DNA from: Chryseobacterium wanjuense
GTDB taxonomy: Bacteria; Bacteroidota; Bacteroidia; Flavobacteriales; Weeksellaceae
DNA: 64,000 bases
NCBI RefSeq assembly: GCF_900111495.1
Contig: NZ_FOIU01000004.1
Coordinates: 145,116-209,115 of the forward strand
Direction of reading: 5' to 3'
Positions 19,217 through 31,700 of the stretch are shown one piece after another. A program made the translations under genes and the position numbers. Below the pieces are notes generated by a model. The model saw only the letters and a program-made list of their open reading frames with translations, ran no database searches and had not been told where the DNA came from. Position 1 is the first letter of the stretch. Each line of letters starts with the position of its first letter.

Positions 19217-19307
19217 CGAATTCTCTAAATAATAATGAATCCTCATGTTCGCATGAGGATTTTTTATTTTTTTAAGGGGTATGATGAATAAAAAACTTTT
19301 TTTTGTT
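19003..19307 (+). repeat. Duplicated 3' end and terminator block, copy 1
   Basis: About 300 bp spanning the T9SS-tail coding region, the stop codon, the UUCG terminator and flanking DNA are nearly identical to 22088-22392, with only a handful of base differences. The match runs past the gene into non-coding DNA, showing a recent duplication or conversion. Confidence 0.85.
19239..19265 (+). terminator. Terminator of protease copy 1
   Basis: ATCCTCATG, a TTCG tetraloop and CATGAGGAT form a perfect 9-bp stem followed by TTTTT. Confidence 0.9.
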
Positions 19308-19322
19308 AATTGAGGTTTAAAG

Positions 19323-19355
19323 TTGATATTTGATTGCTTAAATTAATTATATTTG
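19323..19355 (+). promoter_or_regulatory. Promoter of protease copy 2
   Basis: TTG (19323-19325), 22 bp, TATATTTG (19348-19355), 24 bp before the ATG. Confidence 0.55.
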
Positions 19356-19379
19356 AATAATAAACATAATTGAAAAGCT

Positions 19380-22301
19380 ATGAAGAAATTTTTTACTTCT
19401 TTCTTTTCTCTTTGTGTGTTGGGTGCAGTGAGTGCACAATGGTCGCCAACGGCATTTAAAGGAGAGAAATTAAGAAAAGAGGCTAATATCAAAGCCTATT
19501 ATTCATTGGATATTTCAGCACTAAGATCTCAATTGGCCAATGCTCAGGAGACCGGAAAAGGTGCGAAAGCAGTTGAAATTTCTTTACCGACAATGGATGG
19601 TAAAGTTGAAAAATTTGCAGTTTACAGTTTACCTGTAATGGCAAAAGATCTTGCAGATCAATACCAATTAGGGTCATATGTAGGTGTCGGAATTGATGAT
19701 CCTTCAAAATATTTGAGATTCTCTGTAGCACCGAACGATTTCCAGTCTATGATTATCAAAGGCGGGGAATATGAATTTATTGAGCCGGCCAATACCGCTA
19801 AAACAGTTTACGGAGTGCATCCTAAAACAAACAAAGTAGCAGGAGGTTTCCTTTGCAGCATGAATGAAAGTGCATTGTCTAAACAACAAATGGATGCCTT
19901 ATATGCAAAAGGTAAAACTTTTACGAATCAGCCTACAAATTTTGCTAAAAGTTCTGATCAGAAATACAGAACGATGAGACTGGCAATGTCTGTAACTGGA
20001 GAATATACCCAATATTTTGGAGGTACAGTAGCAGGAGCCCTTACGGCAATTAATGCTACAATGACCAGAGTAAACGGAGTTTTCGAAAAAGACTTTGCTT
20101 TACACTTAAATCTACAGAGTTTCCCGGGGGTAATTTATACCAACCCGGCCACTGACCCTTATTCTCCAGCAGCAACAGGTGCAGCAGGTGCATGGAACTT
20201 AGAACTCCAAAATACATTAACTACCAATGTAGGAAATGCTAACTACGACATTGGTCACTTATTCGGAGCTTCCGGAGGTGGAGGTAACGCAGGATGTATT
20301 GGCTGTGTATGTACAGACCCTACAACTGCGGAACCGGAAGGGAAAGGATCAGGATATACTTCTCCTGCAGACGCAATTCCGGAGGGAGATAATTTTGATA
20401 TCGATTATGTTGCTCACGAAATGGGTCACCAGTTAGGAGCTAATCACACATTCTCACATAATATTGAAGGAACAGGGGTAAATATGGAACCAGGTTCCGG
20501 ATCTACCATTATGGGCTACGCAGGTATTGTTCCCGGAGCAAACGTTCAGATGCACTCAGATGCATATTTCCATGTAGCAAGTATTTTACAGGTTGAAGAT
20601 AATCTTTCAACTACAACTTGTGATGTTGAAACAAACATTATTAATAACCCTCCTGTGATCGGAGCTCTTACAGATTATACAATTCCAAAAGGAACAGCTT
20701 TTGTTTTAACAGCAACAGCTACTGACCCTGAAAATGACCCAATGACGTATACTTGGGAACAGTTTGACAGTGCAAGTACTTCGGTAACAACTGTTACAGG
20801 AAACAATACAACAGGAGCATTATTCAGATCTTGGACTCCAACAGCTACGGGTAATACAAGATATTTCCCTAAGTTATCATCAGTATTAGCAGGTAACCTT
20901 ACCGTTCCGGCAGATTGGGAGACAGTATCGAACGTAGCGAGAGCAACCAACTTTGTTTTAACAGTAAGAGATAATAATCCTGTTGCAACTTCTCAGCAGA
21001 CTCAAAGTGATATCGTAACGGTTACGGTAGGTAGTCAAGGACCATTTAAAGTAAACACTTCTCAAGTATACCATAACACACCGTCAACTGTAGCATGGGA
21101 TGTAGCAGGTACTACTGCAGCACCATACAATGTTGCCAATGTTAAAATCGATTATACAACAGATAACGGAACAACATGGACAGTTCTTTCTGCTTCTACT
21201 CCAAATGATGGGTCAGAAAACTTTACTTTCCCGGTTGCTCTAAATGGACAAAATATTAAACTAAGAGTTTCGGCGATCGGAAATATTTTCTACGCTGTAA
21301 AATCAATTTTAGTAACAGCCGCTGCTCCTTGTAACGGAACTGCTCCTACAAACGTAACATTTACAAATATCACATCTTCGTCAGCAGTTGTAAACTGGAA
21401 TACGATTTTAAATGCTACTTATATTATCAGATATAAAAAATCTACGGAAACAGCTTGGCAACAAACGACTTCCACTACAAATTCAGTTACATTAAATACT
21501 TTGGAAGAAGGAGTTAGATACGATGTTCAGGTAGCGGCGGTTTGTTCAGGAACTCCTGGAGCTTATTCTGCAAACAGCCAGTTTATTACACTGTCGTCTG
21601 TTTCTTATTGTACATTGACGTCTTCTGATCCTTCTGAAGAGTATATCTCCAATGTTACATTAGCCAATGTTAATAATACTTCAGGTTCTAGTACTTATAC
21701 GGATTATGGACCGGATCCTGCAAAATTGATAAATCTTATAAGCGGATCTACCAATAACAATGTTTCTGTAACTAAAACTTGGCCGGCTGATATTTATCCG
21801 GAAGGGGTAAGAGTTTGGATCGATTTTGACAGAAACGGAACTTTTGATACAGCTGAAATGGTATTGAATTCTGCAGCTGGCACAACACCAACAGTAAGTG
21901 CAACATTTACAGTTCCTGTAACAGCAGTACAGAATAAAACTCTTAAAATGAGAGTGGCACTGAGATATAATACTGTACCTGCTGCTTGTACATCTTATAC
22001 ATATGGAGAAGTGGAAGATTATAATGTGATGGTTACACCTACTGCATTAGCTACAAATGATCTTAATACTCCTGAAAATGCAATTCAATTATATCCAAAC
22101 CCTGTTTCAGATATCCTGAATGTAACTAAAGTTTCTGATAAAGCAGCTTATAAAATTTACAGTGCTGCAGGTCAATTGGTTGAAAGCGGAACTATTAATG
22201 GTGGAAAAATTAATGTTTCAGCCTTAATAAAAGGAGGTTATGTGATTACCATTGAAGATAAAGGAAGAGATTTATTTAAATCTAAGTTTATTAAAAAATA
22301 A
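19380..22301 (+). CDS. Reprolysin-like metallopeptidase with FN3, GEVED and T9SS domains (copy 2, mosaic)
   Basis: The 973-residue paralog has a signal peptide (MKKFFTSFFSLCVLGAVSA), propeptide, zinc motif HEMGHQLGANH at 346-356 and Met-turn GSGSTIMGYAG. Ig-like segments, one FN3 domain (from about 650), one GEVED domain (GEVEDYNVMV near 875) and a T9SS tail follow. Its signal peptide, propeptide and catalytic region are nearly identical to copy 3 (for example ANIKAYYSLDISALRSQLAN in both), whereas its last 70 residues are identical to copy 1. It therefore looks like a recombinant of its neighbours. It should act outside the cell as a zinc protease; the FN3 and GEVED modules probably bind substrate or surface. 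Confidence 0.92.
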   Translation: MKKFFTSFFSLCVLGAVSAQWSPTAFKGEKLRKEANIKAYYSLDISALRSQLANAQETGKGAKAVEISLPTMDGKVEKFAVYSLPVMAKDLADQYQLGSYVGVGIDDPSKYLRFSVAPNDFQSMIIKGGEYEFIEPANTAKTVYGVHPKTNKVAGGFLCSMNESALSKQQMDALYAKGKTFTNQPTNFAKSSDQKYRTMRLAMSVTGEYTQYFGGTVAGALTAINATMTRVNGVFEKDFALHLNLQSFPGVIYTNPATDPYSPAATGAAGAWNLELQNTLTTNVGNANYDIGHLFGASGGGGNAGCIGCVCTDPTTAEPEGKGSGYTSPADAIPEGDNFDIDYVAHEMGHQLGANHTFSHNIEGTGVNMEPGSGSTIMGYAGIVPGANVQMHSDAYFHVASILQVEDNLSTTTCDVETNIINNPPVIGALTDYTIPKGTAFVLTATATDPENDPMTYTWEQFDSASTSVTTVTGNNTTGALFRSWTPTATGNTRYFPKLSSVLAGNLTVPADWETVSNVARATNFVLTVRDNNPVATSQQTQSDIVTVTVGSQGPFKVNTSQVYHNTPSTVAWDVAGTTAAPYNVANVKIDYTTDNGTTWTVLSASTPNDGSENFTFPVALNGQNIKLRVSAIGNIFYAVKSILVTAAAPCNGTAPTNVTFTNITSSSAVVNWNTILNATYIIRYKKSTETAWQQTTSTTNSVTLNTLEEGVRYDVQVAAVCSGTPGAYSANSQFITLSSVSYCTLTSSDPSEEYISNVTLANVNNTSGSSTYTDYGPDPAKLINLISGSTNNNVSVTKTWPADIYPEGVRVWIDFDRNGTFDTAEMVLNSAAGTTPTVSATFTVPVTAVQNKTLKMRVALRYNTVPAACTSYTYGEVEDYNVMVTPTALATNDLNTPENAIQLYPNPVSDILNVTKVSDKAAYKIYSAAGQLVESGTINGGKINVSALIKGGYVITIEDKGRDLFKSKFIKK

Positions 22302-22392
22302 CGAATTTTTTAAATAATAATGAATCCTCATGTTCGCATGAGGATTTTTTATTTTTTTAAGGGGTGTGATGAATAAAAAACTTTTTTTCAAT
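22088..22392 (+). repeat. Duplicated 3' end and terminator block, copy 2
   Basis: This is the partner of 19003-19307. Both include the T9SS tail, the stop codon and the ATCCTCATG-TTCG-CATGAGGAT terminator. Confidence 0.85.
22324..22350 (+). terminator. Terminator of protease copy 2
   Basis: Same perfect 9-bp stem and TTCG loop as at 19239, followed by T bases. Confidence 0.9.
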
Positions 22393-22432
22393 AATTAAGA
22401 TTGAAATTTATCATCCGAAAGCTTAAAATAGC

Positions 22433-22440
22433 TATATTTG
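22433..22440 (+). promoter_or_regulatory. -7 box of protease copy 3
   Basis: TATATTTG, 25 bp before the ATG, in the same AGCTATATTTGG-like setting as the other copies. No TTG is found at standard spacing. Confidence 0.45.
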
Positions 22441-22465
22441 GCTCCGTAAATTTAATTGAAAAGCT

Positions 22466-25405
22466 ATGAAGAAATTATTTACTTCTTTCTTTTCTCTTTG
22501 TATGTTGGGTGCAGTAAGTGCACAATGGTCGCCAACAGTATTTAAAGGAGATAAGGTAAGAAAAGAGGCTAATATTAAAGCCTATTATTCTTTGGATATT
22601 TCAGCACTAAGATCTCAATTGGCTAATGCCCAGGAGACAGGAAAAGGTGCGAAAGCAGTTGAAATCTCTTTACCGACAATGGATGGTAAAGTTGAGAAGT
22701 TTGCAGTATACAGTTTACCTGTAATGGCAAAAGATCTTGCAGATCAATACCAATTAGGCTCATACGTGGGTGTTGGAGTTACTGATCCTTCAAAATATTT
22801 GAGGTTCTCTGTGGCACCGAACGATTTCCAGTCTATGATTATCAAAGACGGGGAGTACGAATTTATTGAGCCTGCCAATACTGCTAAAACAGTTTACGGA
22901 GTGCATCCAAAAACGAATAAAAACGGACAAGGCTTCTTATGTTCTACAAATGAAAGCCCGGCTGCTGTAAAGCAGATGCAAGAATTATTGAAACAAGGTA
23001 AAACTTTTACGAATCAGCCTACGAATTTTGCGAAAAGCACTGATCAGAAATACAGAACCATGAGATTGGCAATGTCTGTAACAGGTGAGTATACGCAATT
23101 TCATGGAGGTACAGTAGCAGGAGCTCTTGCAGCGATCAATGCTACAATGACCAGAGTAAACGGAGTTTTCGAAAAAGACTTTGCTTTACACTTAAATCTG
23201 CAAAGTTTCCCGGGGGTAATTTATACCAATCCAGCTACTGACCCTTATTCTGCAGCAGCAGCGGGTGCAGCAGGTGCTTGGAACTTAGAACTTCAGAATA
23301 CATTAACTACCAACGTAGGAAATGCCAACTACGATATCGGTCACTTATTCGGAGCTTCCGGAGGTGGAGGTAATGCAGGGTGTATCGGTTGTGTATGTAC
23401 AGACCCTACAACTGCGGAACCGGAAGGGAAAGGATCAGGATATACTTCTCCAGCAGATGGAATTCCACAAGGAGATAATTTTGATATCGACTATGTTGCT
23501 CACGAAATGGGTCACCAGTTAGGAGCTAATCACACATTCTCACATAATATTGAAGGAACAGGGGTAAATATGGAACCAGGTTCCGGATCTACTATTATGG
23601 GTTATGCAGGTATTGTTCCTGGGGCAAACGTTCAGGCACATTCAGATGCATATTTCCATGTAGCAAGTATTTTGCAGGTTGAAGACAATCTTTCAACTAC
23701 AACTTGTGATGTTGAAACAAACATTACTAATAGCCCTCCTGTGATCGGGGCTCTTACAGATTATACGATTCCGAAAGGAACAGCTTTTGTTTTAACAGCA
23801 ACAGCTACTGACCCTGAAAATGATCCAATGACATATACTTGGGAGCAGTTTGACAGTGCGACTTCTTCAGTAACCACAGTTACAGGAAACAATACAACAG
23901 GAGCATTATTCAGATCTTGGACTCCGACAGCTACAGGTAACACGAGATATTTCCCTAAATTATCATCAGTTTTAGCAGGTAACCTTACCGTTCCGGCAGA
24001 TTGGGAAACAGTATCGAATGTAGCAAGACCGACAAACTTTGTATTAACGGTAAGAGACAACAATCCTGTTGCGACTTCTCAGCAGACTCAAAGTGATATC
24101 GTAACAATTACAGTAGGAAATAACGGACCGTTCAAAGTAAATACTCAGTATGCAAACGTAAACACTCCGGCTCCAATTGAGTGGGATGTAGCAGGTACTA
24201 CTGCAGCTCCTTACAATGTTGCCAACGTTAAAATCGATTATACAACAGATAACGGAACGACTTGGACAGTTCTTTCTGCTTCCACTCCAAACGACGGATC
24301 AGAAAACTTTACTTTCCCTTCATCAATGAACGGACAGATTATTAGATTGAGAGTTTCTGCTATCAATAACGTATTCTATGCAGTAGGAAAAATCACAGTA
24401 GCTGCTTTTGCTCCTTGTGACGGTTCTGCTGTTACAGGTGTGACAACTAGTAATGTTACTGTTAGTGGAGTTACAGTAAACTGGACGCCGGTTTCGAATG
24501 CTACATACATTATCCGTTATAGAAAAGTAGGAGAAACAACTTGGCAACAAACAACTTCTACTACTGCTACGGTAACATTATCAGGTTTAACTGACAGTAC
24601 AAATTATGAAGTACAGGTAGCAGCTGTTTGCTCAGGAACTCCTGGTGCTTATTCTACATCAGCTACATTTACTACAAGTGCGATACCATATTGTACAGCT
24701 TCAACAGTTACTGCTGCTAACCTTTATATTTCAAAAGTACAGGTTGCAAATATCAACAATAACTCTGCAGGAAGCACATATACAAGTTATACAGCAAACC
24801 CGGCTCTTCAGATCAACCTTGTAAAAGGAACTGCTTATCCGATGACTATTAATAGTAATATTGCAGCTTACGATGCAGCAATGGTATTTATTGATTACAA
24901 CAGAGATGGTGTATTTGCTGCTACTGAAAGAGTATTGAACTTCCCTGTAGCCAATGTTTCTACATTCACAGGATCGTTCACGGTTCCAACTACTGGAGTT
25001 GTTGAAGGTCAAACATTAAGAATGAGAGTTCTATTAGGCTATGCGGGACAAGATAACGCTGGACTAAGTGCACCTGCAACATGGGTATGTGGAGTTAATT
25101 TTAATGACGGAGAAGTTGAAGACTACAATGTTGTTGTAACTGCTACACCTTTAGCAACGGATGAAGTTTCTGGTCCTAAAAATGATATTCAAATATATCC
25201 AAACCCGGTATCAGACATCTTAAATATCACTAAGGTATCTGATAAGGCTGCTTATAAAATTTATAGTGCTGCCGGACAATTGGTAAAACACGGAACTATC
25301 AATAACGGACAAATCAATGTTACTGAGCTTATCAAAGGAGCGTATGTAATTACGATTGAAGATAAAGGAAAAGATCAATTCTCTTCTAAATTTATCAAGA
25401 AATAA
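22466..25405 (+). CDS. Reprolysin-like metallopeptidase with FN3, GEVED and T9SS domains (copy 3)
   Basis: The 979-residue protein has the signal peptide MKKLFTSFFSLCMLGAVSA, zinc motif HEMGHQLGANH at 346-356, Met-turn GSGSTIMGYAG, Ig-like region, FN3 domain (about 650-740), GEVED domain (GEVEDYNVVV near 880) and a T9SS tail (IYPNPVSDILNI). The N-terminal two thirds are nearly the same as copy 2. The GEVED domain and tail differ (for example KHGTINNGQINVTELIKGAY), so divergence is concentrated at the C-terminus. Substitutions in the accessory domains and shared catalytic domains suggest diversification of targeting rather than chemistry. It has a separate promoter box and terminator. Confidence 0.92.
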   Translation: MKKLFTSFFSLCMLGAVSAQWSPTVFKGDKVRKEANIKAYYSLDISALRSQLANAQETGKGAKAVEISLPTMDGKVEKFAVYSLPVMAKDLADQYQLGSYVGVGVTDPSKYLRFSVAPNDFQSMIIKDGEYEFIEPANTAKTVYGVHPKTNKNGQGFLCSTNESPAAVKQMQELLKQGKTFTNQPTNFAKSTDQKYRTMRLAMSVTGEYTQFHGGTVAGALAAINATMTRVNGVFEKDFALHLNLQSFPGVIYTNPATDPYSAAAAGAAGAWNLELQNTLTTNVGNANYDIGHLFGASGGGGNAGCIGCVCTDPTTAEPEGKGSGYTSPADGIPQGDNFDIDYVAHEMGHQLGANHTFSHNIEGTGVNMEPGSGSTIMGYAGIVPGANVQAHSDAYFHVASILQVEDNLSTTTCDVETNITNSPPVIGALTDYTIPKGTAFVLTATATDPENDPMTYTWEQFDSATSSVTTVTGNNTTGALFRSWTPTATGNTRYFPKLSSVLAGNLTVPADWETVSNVARPTNFVLTVRDNNPVATSQQTQSDIVTITVGNNGPFKVNTQYANVNTPAPIEWDVAGTTAAPYNVANVKIDYTTDNGTTWTVLSASTPNDGSENFTFPSSMNGQIIRLRVSAINNVFYAVGKITVAAFAPCDGSAVTGVTTSNVTVSGVTVNWTPVSNATYIIRYRKVGETTWQQTTSTTATVTLSGLTDSTNYEVQVAAVCSGTPGAYSTSATFTTSAIPYCTASTVTAANLYISKVQVANINNNSAGSTYTSYTANPALQINLVKGTAYPMTINSNIAAYDAAMVFIDYNRDGVFAATERVLNFPVANVSTFTGSFTVPTTGVVEGQTLRMRVLLGYAGQDNAGLSAPATWVCGVNFNDGEVEDYNVVVTATPLATDEVSGPKNDIQIYPNPVSDILNITKVSDKAAYKIYSAAGQLVKHGTINNGQINVTELIKGAYVITIEDKGKDQFSSKFIKK

Positions 25406-25433
25406 TCTATACGATTTAAAATAATATTTAGAA

Positions 25434-25462
25434 ATCCTCAGGTTTACCTGGGGATTTTTTTT
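25434..25462 (+). terminator. Terminator of protease copy 3
   Basis: ATCCTCAGG, TTTA loop and CCTGGGGAT with eight T bases. Confidence 0.85.
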
Positions 25463-25729
25463 GTTTTTATTTAATCTAAAAAATGCCGGTATGATCTTTT
25501 TGGAGAAATATGTTTTCTAAATTGAAATGCATTAAAAGATTAATTCACTTTAAAGTTTCTTTAAAATAATTAAGAATACTTTAAATATGGGGAATAGTAG
25601 GGGATTTTTTTATTTTGAATACATAAATTGAATTGTTGTGAAATTTGTATAAAAAAAATGGATATATTTATAAATTAATAACAAAAAATGATTAGATTTG
25701 TGTAATTAATATAATATATTGAGAAAGTT
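25463..25729 (+). promoter_or_regulatory. AT-rich intergenic region with -7 box before the giant protease
   Basis: This region has no coding sequence. TAGATTTG at 25693-25700, 30 bp before the ATG, is the best -7 box; a second element is not obvious. The rest is very AT-rich with no clear repeat. Confidence 0.4.
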
Positions 25730-28700
25730 ATGAAGAAAAAATTTACTTCTTTCTTTTTCCTCTTTTTGTTTGCGATAACCAGTGCACAATGGAGTCCCAC
25801 GACATTCAGGGGAGAAAAAAACAGAGCGAATGCCGACATTAAAGGCTATTACTCTCTAGACATTTCTTTACTAAAGTCTCAATTGGCAAAAGCGCAGGAA
25901 ACGGGCAAAAATGCAAAGCCCGTCACCATCTCTTTGCCAACTTTAGGAGGGAAAATTGAAAAATTTGCCGTTTACAGCTTCCCAGTAGTGGTGAAGGAAC
26001 TGGCAGATCAGTATCAATTAGGATCTTACGTAGGAGTTGGGATAGACGACCCCAACAAGTATCTGAGATTTAGTTTGGCGCCCGACGATTTTCAGTCGAT
26101 GATTATCAAGGAGGGCAAATACGAATTTATAGAACCGGTCGACAAAAACAAAACAGTTTACGGTGTGCATCCAAAAACTGATAAAAGTAATGAAGGCTTC
26201 CTATGTTCTATGAACGAAGATCGACTATCTAAACAAGAGATAGAAAATCTTTACACGACAGGAAAAGCATTTTCTAATCAGACAATGAATTTCTCTAAAA
26301 ATTCTGATAAGAAATACAGAACAATGAGACTGGCAATGTCTGTAACAGGAGAGTACACCCAATATTTCGGAGGCACTGTTGCCAATGCATTAACGGCTAT
26401 TAATGCTACCTTAACAAGGGTAAATGGTGTATTTGAAAAAGATTTTGCTTTACACTTAAACTTACAGAACTTTCCGGGGGTAATTTATACCGACCCGGCT
26501 ACTGACCCTTATTCACCTGCAGCACAGATGAACAACTGGAATTTGCAGCTACAGCAAACGCTGACTGCAAATGTAGGGAGTGCCAATTATGATATTGGGC
26601 ATTTATTCGGTGCGACAGGAGGTGGTGGTAACGCAGGATGTATCGGCTGCGTTTGTATTGATCCTGCTAATAATACAGCGACTCAGAAAGGATCAGGATA
26701 TACTTCTCCTGCAGATGGAATTCCGCAGGGAGATAATTTCGATATTGATTATGTGGCTCACGAAATGGGACACCAATTGGGAGCTAACCACACATTCTCT
26801 CACGGTCTGGAAACAGCTGGTGTAAACCAGGAACCTGGTTCCGGATCTACTATTATGGGATATGCAGGTATCACGGGTGCAAATACTGATGTTCAGCCGC
26901 ACTCAGATCCTTATTTCCATATTGCAAGTATTAAACAAGTTCAGACAAACCTGATCAACAAAAATTGTGATGTTGAAACTACAGTTACAAACAATCCGCC
27001 TGTAATTGCGGCTCTGCCTGCTTATACTATTCCTAAAGGAACGGCTTTCGTGTTAACAGCTTCTGCTACAGATGCTGAAAATGACCCGATGACGTACTGC
27101 TGGGAAGAAGTAGATAATGCAAGTGTTACGATTAATAAAAATAATTTAGGAACAACTGCAAGCGGAGCAAGCTTCAGATCACTTAATCCTACAACCAGCC
27201 CTACAAGGTACTTCCCTAAGTTATCTTCTGTATTGGCTGGAGTTTTAAATAACTCAAACAACCAATGGGAATCTGTTTCCACTATTGCAAGAAACTCTAA
27301 GTTTGCCGTAACAGTAAGAGACAACAATCCTGCTGCAAACCAACAACAGACTCAGTTTGCAGAACAAACGATTACCGTAGGAAACGACGGACCTTTTAAA
27401 GTAACTACTACGACTGCTTACAATAACGGTCCTACAAACGTTACTTGGGATGTTGTGAATACAACGGCTGCTCCTTATAGTACTGCTAACGTTAAAATTG
27501 ACTATACAACAGACAACGGAGTAACATGGACTGTACTTTCTGCTTCTACTGCTAACGACGGAAATGAATCATTTAACATTGCCGGTCTTACTGTAGGAAA
27601 TATTATTAAAATCAGAGTAAGTGCAATCGGAAATGTATTCTATGCAATAGGTAGTGCTACAATAGCAAGTTTGGCTAACTGTACAACTGCTCCTCCAACA
27701 GGTATCACAGTGACTGCAATTACGCAGACTACAGCTACAGTTTCTTGGACAGCAGCTGCTAATGCAACATACGTAATTCAGTATCACCCTGTAGGAAGCA
27801 CAACTTGGACTACCGTTACGTCTACCGGAAACTCTATAGGTCTTACAGGTCTTAGTGATGGTATTCAGTATGAAGTACAGGTGGCTACAGTGTGTAGTGG
27901 TGTTCAGGGACCTTTCTCTGCATCTACCAACTTTACTACACTGGGACTTACTTACTGTACTATGACGTCTAGTAACTTTGGTTCAGAATATATTTCAAAC
28001 GTAAGTGTAACGCCTATCGGAGCTGCTCCTATGAGTAACAACTCTGCAGGTTCTACTTATACTGACTATACTACTACGCCAAGTGCTTTAGTAAACCTTG
28101 TCATCGGATCTACCGGAAATACAATTTCTGTTACTAAATTCTTCCCTGGTACTCAATGGAGTGAAGCCGTGGGAGTTTGGATTGACTTTAACAGAAACGG
28201 AACATTCGAAGCTACGGAACAAATCATGAATACACCAGCTAACACGACTACTCCTGTTACTGCTACATTCAACGTTCCGGCTACGGCTTACAACGGACCT
28301 GCAACGACAAGAATGAGAGTTGCAATGAGATACAGTACAGCTCCTGTAATGTGTCAGAGCTTTGGTGATGGTGAAGTTGAGGATTATGCTGTAAAATTAA
28401 TTCAGCCGATTCCTTGTACAAGTAATGCTCCATTAAACCTTAATGTTACAAGTATCACGGCAACTTCTGCTTTTGTAACTTGGGATCCGGTAACGGGAGG
28501 TACTTATGTTCTTCAATGGAGACCGGTTGGTTCTACTACATGGACTACGGTTCCTTTAACTACACCTTCTTATGTTATTAATGGTTTAACAGAGCAGACT
28601 CAATATGAAGTACAGGTGGCTTATGTTTGTTCGGGTGTTACAGGTACATTCACTGCACCTTATCAGTTTACAACACCTCCGGTTACGTATTGTAATAATA

Positions 28701-31700
28701 CTCCTACCGCTAATACGAATGGTTATATTTCTAATGTAACAATTACTCCAACAGGTTCTTATGTGATGAGTAATAACTCAGCAGCAAGCACTTATACAAA
28801 CTTTTCTGCAGACCCTGCTAAATTGGTTACATTAGTTCGTAACTCTACAAATAACACTATTTCTGTTTCTAAATCTTGGTCTGGAACATTCCAGTCTTAT
28901 ATAGCAACTTCTGCTTGGATTGACTTTAACAGAAACGGTATTTTTGAAGCTAGTGAAAAAGTAATAGGCGTAGGTACAAGTATCACTACACCTATCACAG
29001 CTACGTTTACGGTTCCGGCGACTTCTTACAACGGACCGTTGACATTGAGAATGAGAGTGATTGTTGCTACTAGTACAATCAATGATCCTTGTGCAACAAT
29101 TTCAGAAGGTGAGGTAGAAGACTACGCGGTTAAGATCATCGATCCGCAGCCATGTACAACAGCTCCTCCGACTCCGATTATTGTTTCAAACGTAACAGCT
29201 TCTACAGCCCTTGTTTCTTGGGTAAGTACTACCGGAGCTACTTATACATTAAGATATAGAACAGGTACAGGTGCTTGGACGGTGATTGCTGCTGCTACCA
29301 ACCCGTATACTATTATTAACTTAAATGCTTCTACTACTTATGAAGTACAGGTAGCGACAATCTGTGGCGGTACTACAGGTGCTTGGTCAAACTCTGTAAA
29401 CTTTACGACTCCTACAAGTACATATTGTAACTCAGGAACAGCTACGGTTACGGATGGTTATATCAATAATATAACAGTGACGGGTACCAGCACACCAACT
29501 ATGTCTAACAACTCTGGTGCTACTACATATACAGATTATTCAAACGATGCTACTAAGATTATCACATTAGCTCGTAACTCTACGGGTAACATCTTATCTG
29601 TAGGAAGAACAATCTTATCCAGTACATATTCTACATATGCATGGCTGGATTTCAACGGTGACGGAATATTTAATAATAACCCGGTTACTGTTCCAGGAGG
29701 GGAGAGAATCATGAATTTAGGATATTCTTCTACAACTCCTGTTACTGCTACATTTGCTGTTCCTGCCGGAGCTTATGCTGGTACGAACAAAGTGAAAATG
29801 CGTGTAATTGTATACTTCTTGACTCCAACTGATGCTTGTTCACCGCTTACAAGTAACGGGGAAGTTGAGGATTATCAAGTGAAATTTATCGATATTCAGC
29901 CTTGTACTACAGCAGCTCCTACGGGAATTACAGTTACGAATATTGCAGCTACTACAGCTACAGTATCTTGGATCTCTTCTACAGGTGCTACTTATTTAGT
30001 AAGATGGAGAACTACTTCTCCGATTGGAGCATGGAACGTATCTCCTGCACCGATCACAGGTAATACTTATAATATTACAGGTCTTACAGAGCAAACAGCT
30101 TATGAAGTACAGGTTGCGACAATATGTGGTGGTGTTCAGGGACCTTGGTCTACTTCATTACCATTTACAACGACACCTATTACGTATTGTAATATGACAG
30201 GTACGGGAACTACTGATTTCATTTCTAATGTTACAATGACTTCCGTGAATCCTGGTCTACCGGTGATGAGTAATACTTCAGTTCAAACGAACTATATCAG
30301 CTATACTACGCCAGCGACACTTATTAACCTTGAAATTGGTTCTACAGGTAATAAAATTTCTGTAGCTAAAGGATGGTCTGGTGCTACACAAAGTGATGCA
30401 GTATCTGCTTGGATTGACTTTAACAGAAACGGTGTATTTGAAACTACAGAGCAAATCATGGCTTCTGCAGCAAGTACTACTACTCCTGTGACGGCATTAT
30501 TTAACGTACCTTCAACAGCATACAACGGGCCATTGACAACAACAATGAGAGTGGTTCTGAAACGTTCAAGTGCTCCTGTAATGTGTCAGAATGCAGTGAA
30601 CGGTGAAGTTGAAGATTACGCTGTGAAGTTGAGACCTTGTGCTACAACGATGCCAACGAACGTAGCAATCAATACGATTACTCACGTTTCAGCTAACGTA
30701 AACTGGACGGTACCTGCTGGTACGCTTACATTCATCGTAAGATACAGAGTTGCGGGTACTACAACATGGACAGAAGTAACTGCTTCTACATTGTCTGGAA
30801 ATCCACCGATAGCTTTAACAGGTTTAACGCCGGCTACTACGTACGAAGTACAGGTTGCAGCAAGCTGCGGAACGACACCAGGTACATTTACCAATATTCA
30901 GACGTTCACGACGAGATGTGATCCTACACCTCCGAACGTTACAATCGGTACGATAACCACAAACTCTGCAGTAGTAAACTGGGCTCCGATTGCAGCTAGC
31001 TCAACGTATGTGATTAGATACAGAATTGTAGGAACTACAACTTGGACTACAATTAACGTTACAACTCCGCCTTTCGGTTCTTATACTATTACAGGTTTAA
31101 GCCCATATACAACATATGAGGTACAGATAGCAAATATGTGTAACGGTGAAACTACAGTTAACCCTTGGTCTAACCCTAAAGTATTTACTACAGAAAGAAC
31201 TTGTGAACTTCCGCCTCCGGGACTTACTATCACGAACCTTACGCCTACAACGGCAGTAGTGGTTTGGGATCCGTTCCCAGGTGCGACTTATATCTTAAGA
31301 TATAGAAAAGTAGGTATTCCGAGCTGGACAAATGTTCCTTCTTCTACGAATACGGTTACATTAACAGGATTGACAGAACTGACTCAGTATGAAATGCAGG
31401 TTGCAAACGTATGTAATGGTACACCAGGTACATATACACTGCCGTATTTCTTCACAACACCTACTGTAGTGTACTGTCAGATGGCTTCTACAGCTTCAAA
31501 TTCAGAATATATTTCAAAAGTTAATGTGAAGCCTACTGGTAAGCCTGAAATGGACAATCCGTCTAATGCTTCGAACTACACAGATTATACAGGTATTCCT
31601 GCAACATTTATCGAATTGGTACAAGGTTCTTCAAACAACCAGATTACGATCGAGAAAAAATTATCAGGAAATGCTCAGGCTGGAGTTGCAGTTTGGATCG

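Noticed and set aside
20236..20436. Short overlapping frame inside protease copy 2, repeated in copies 3 and 4
   Set aside because: The same frame shift is open in all paralogs because the catalytic-domain DNA is conserved; it has no independent signal.
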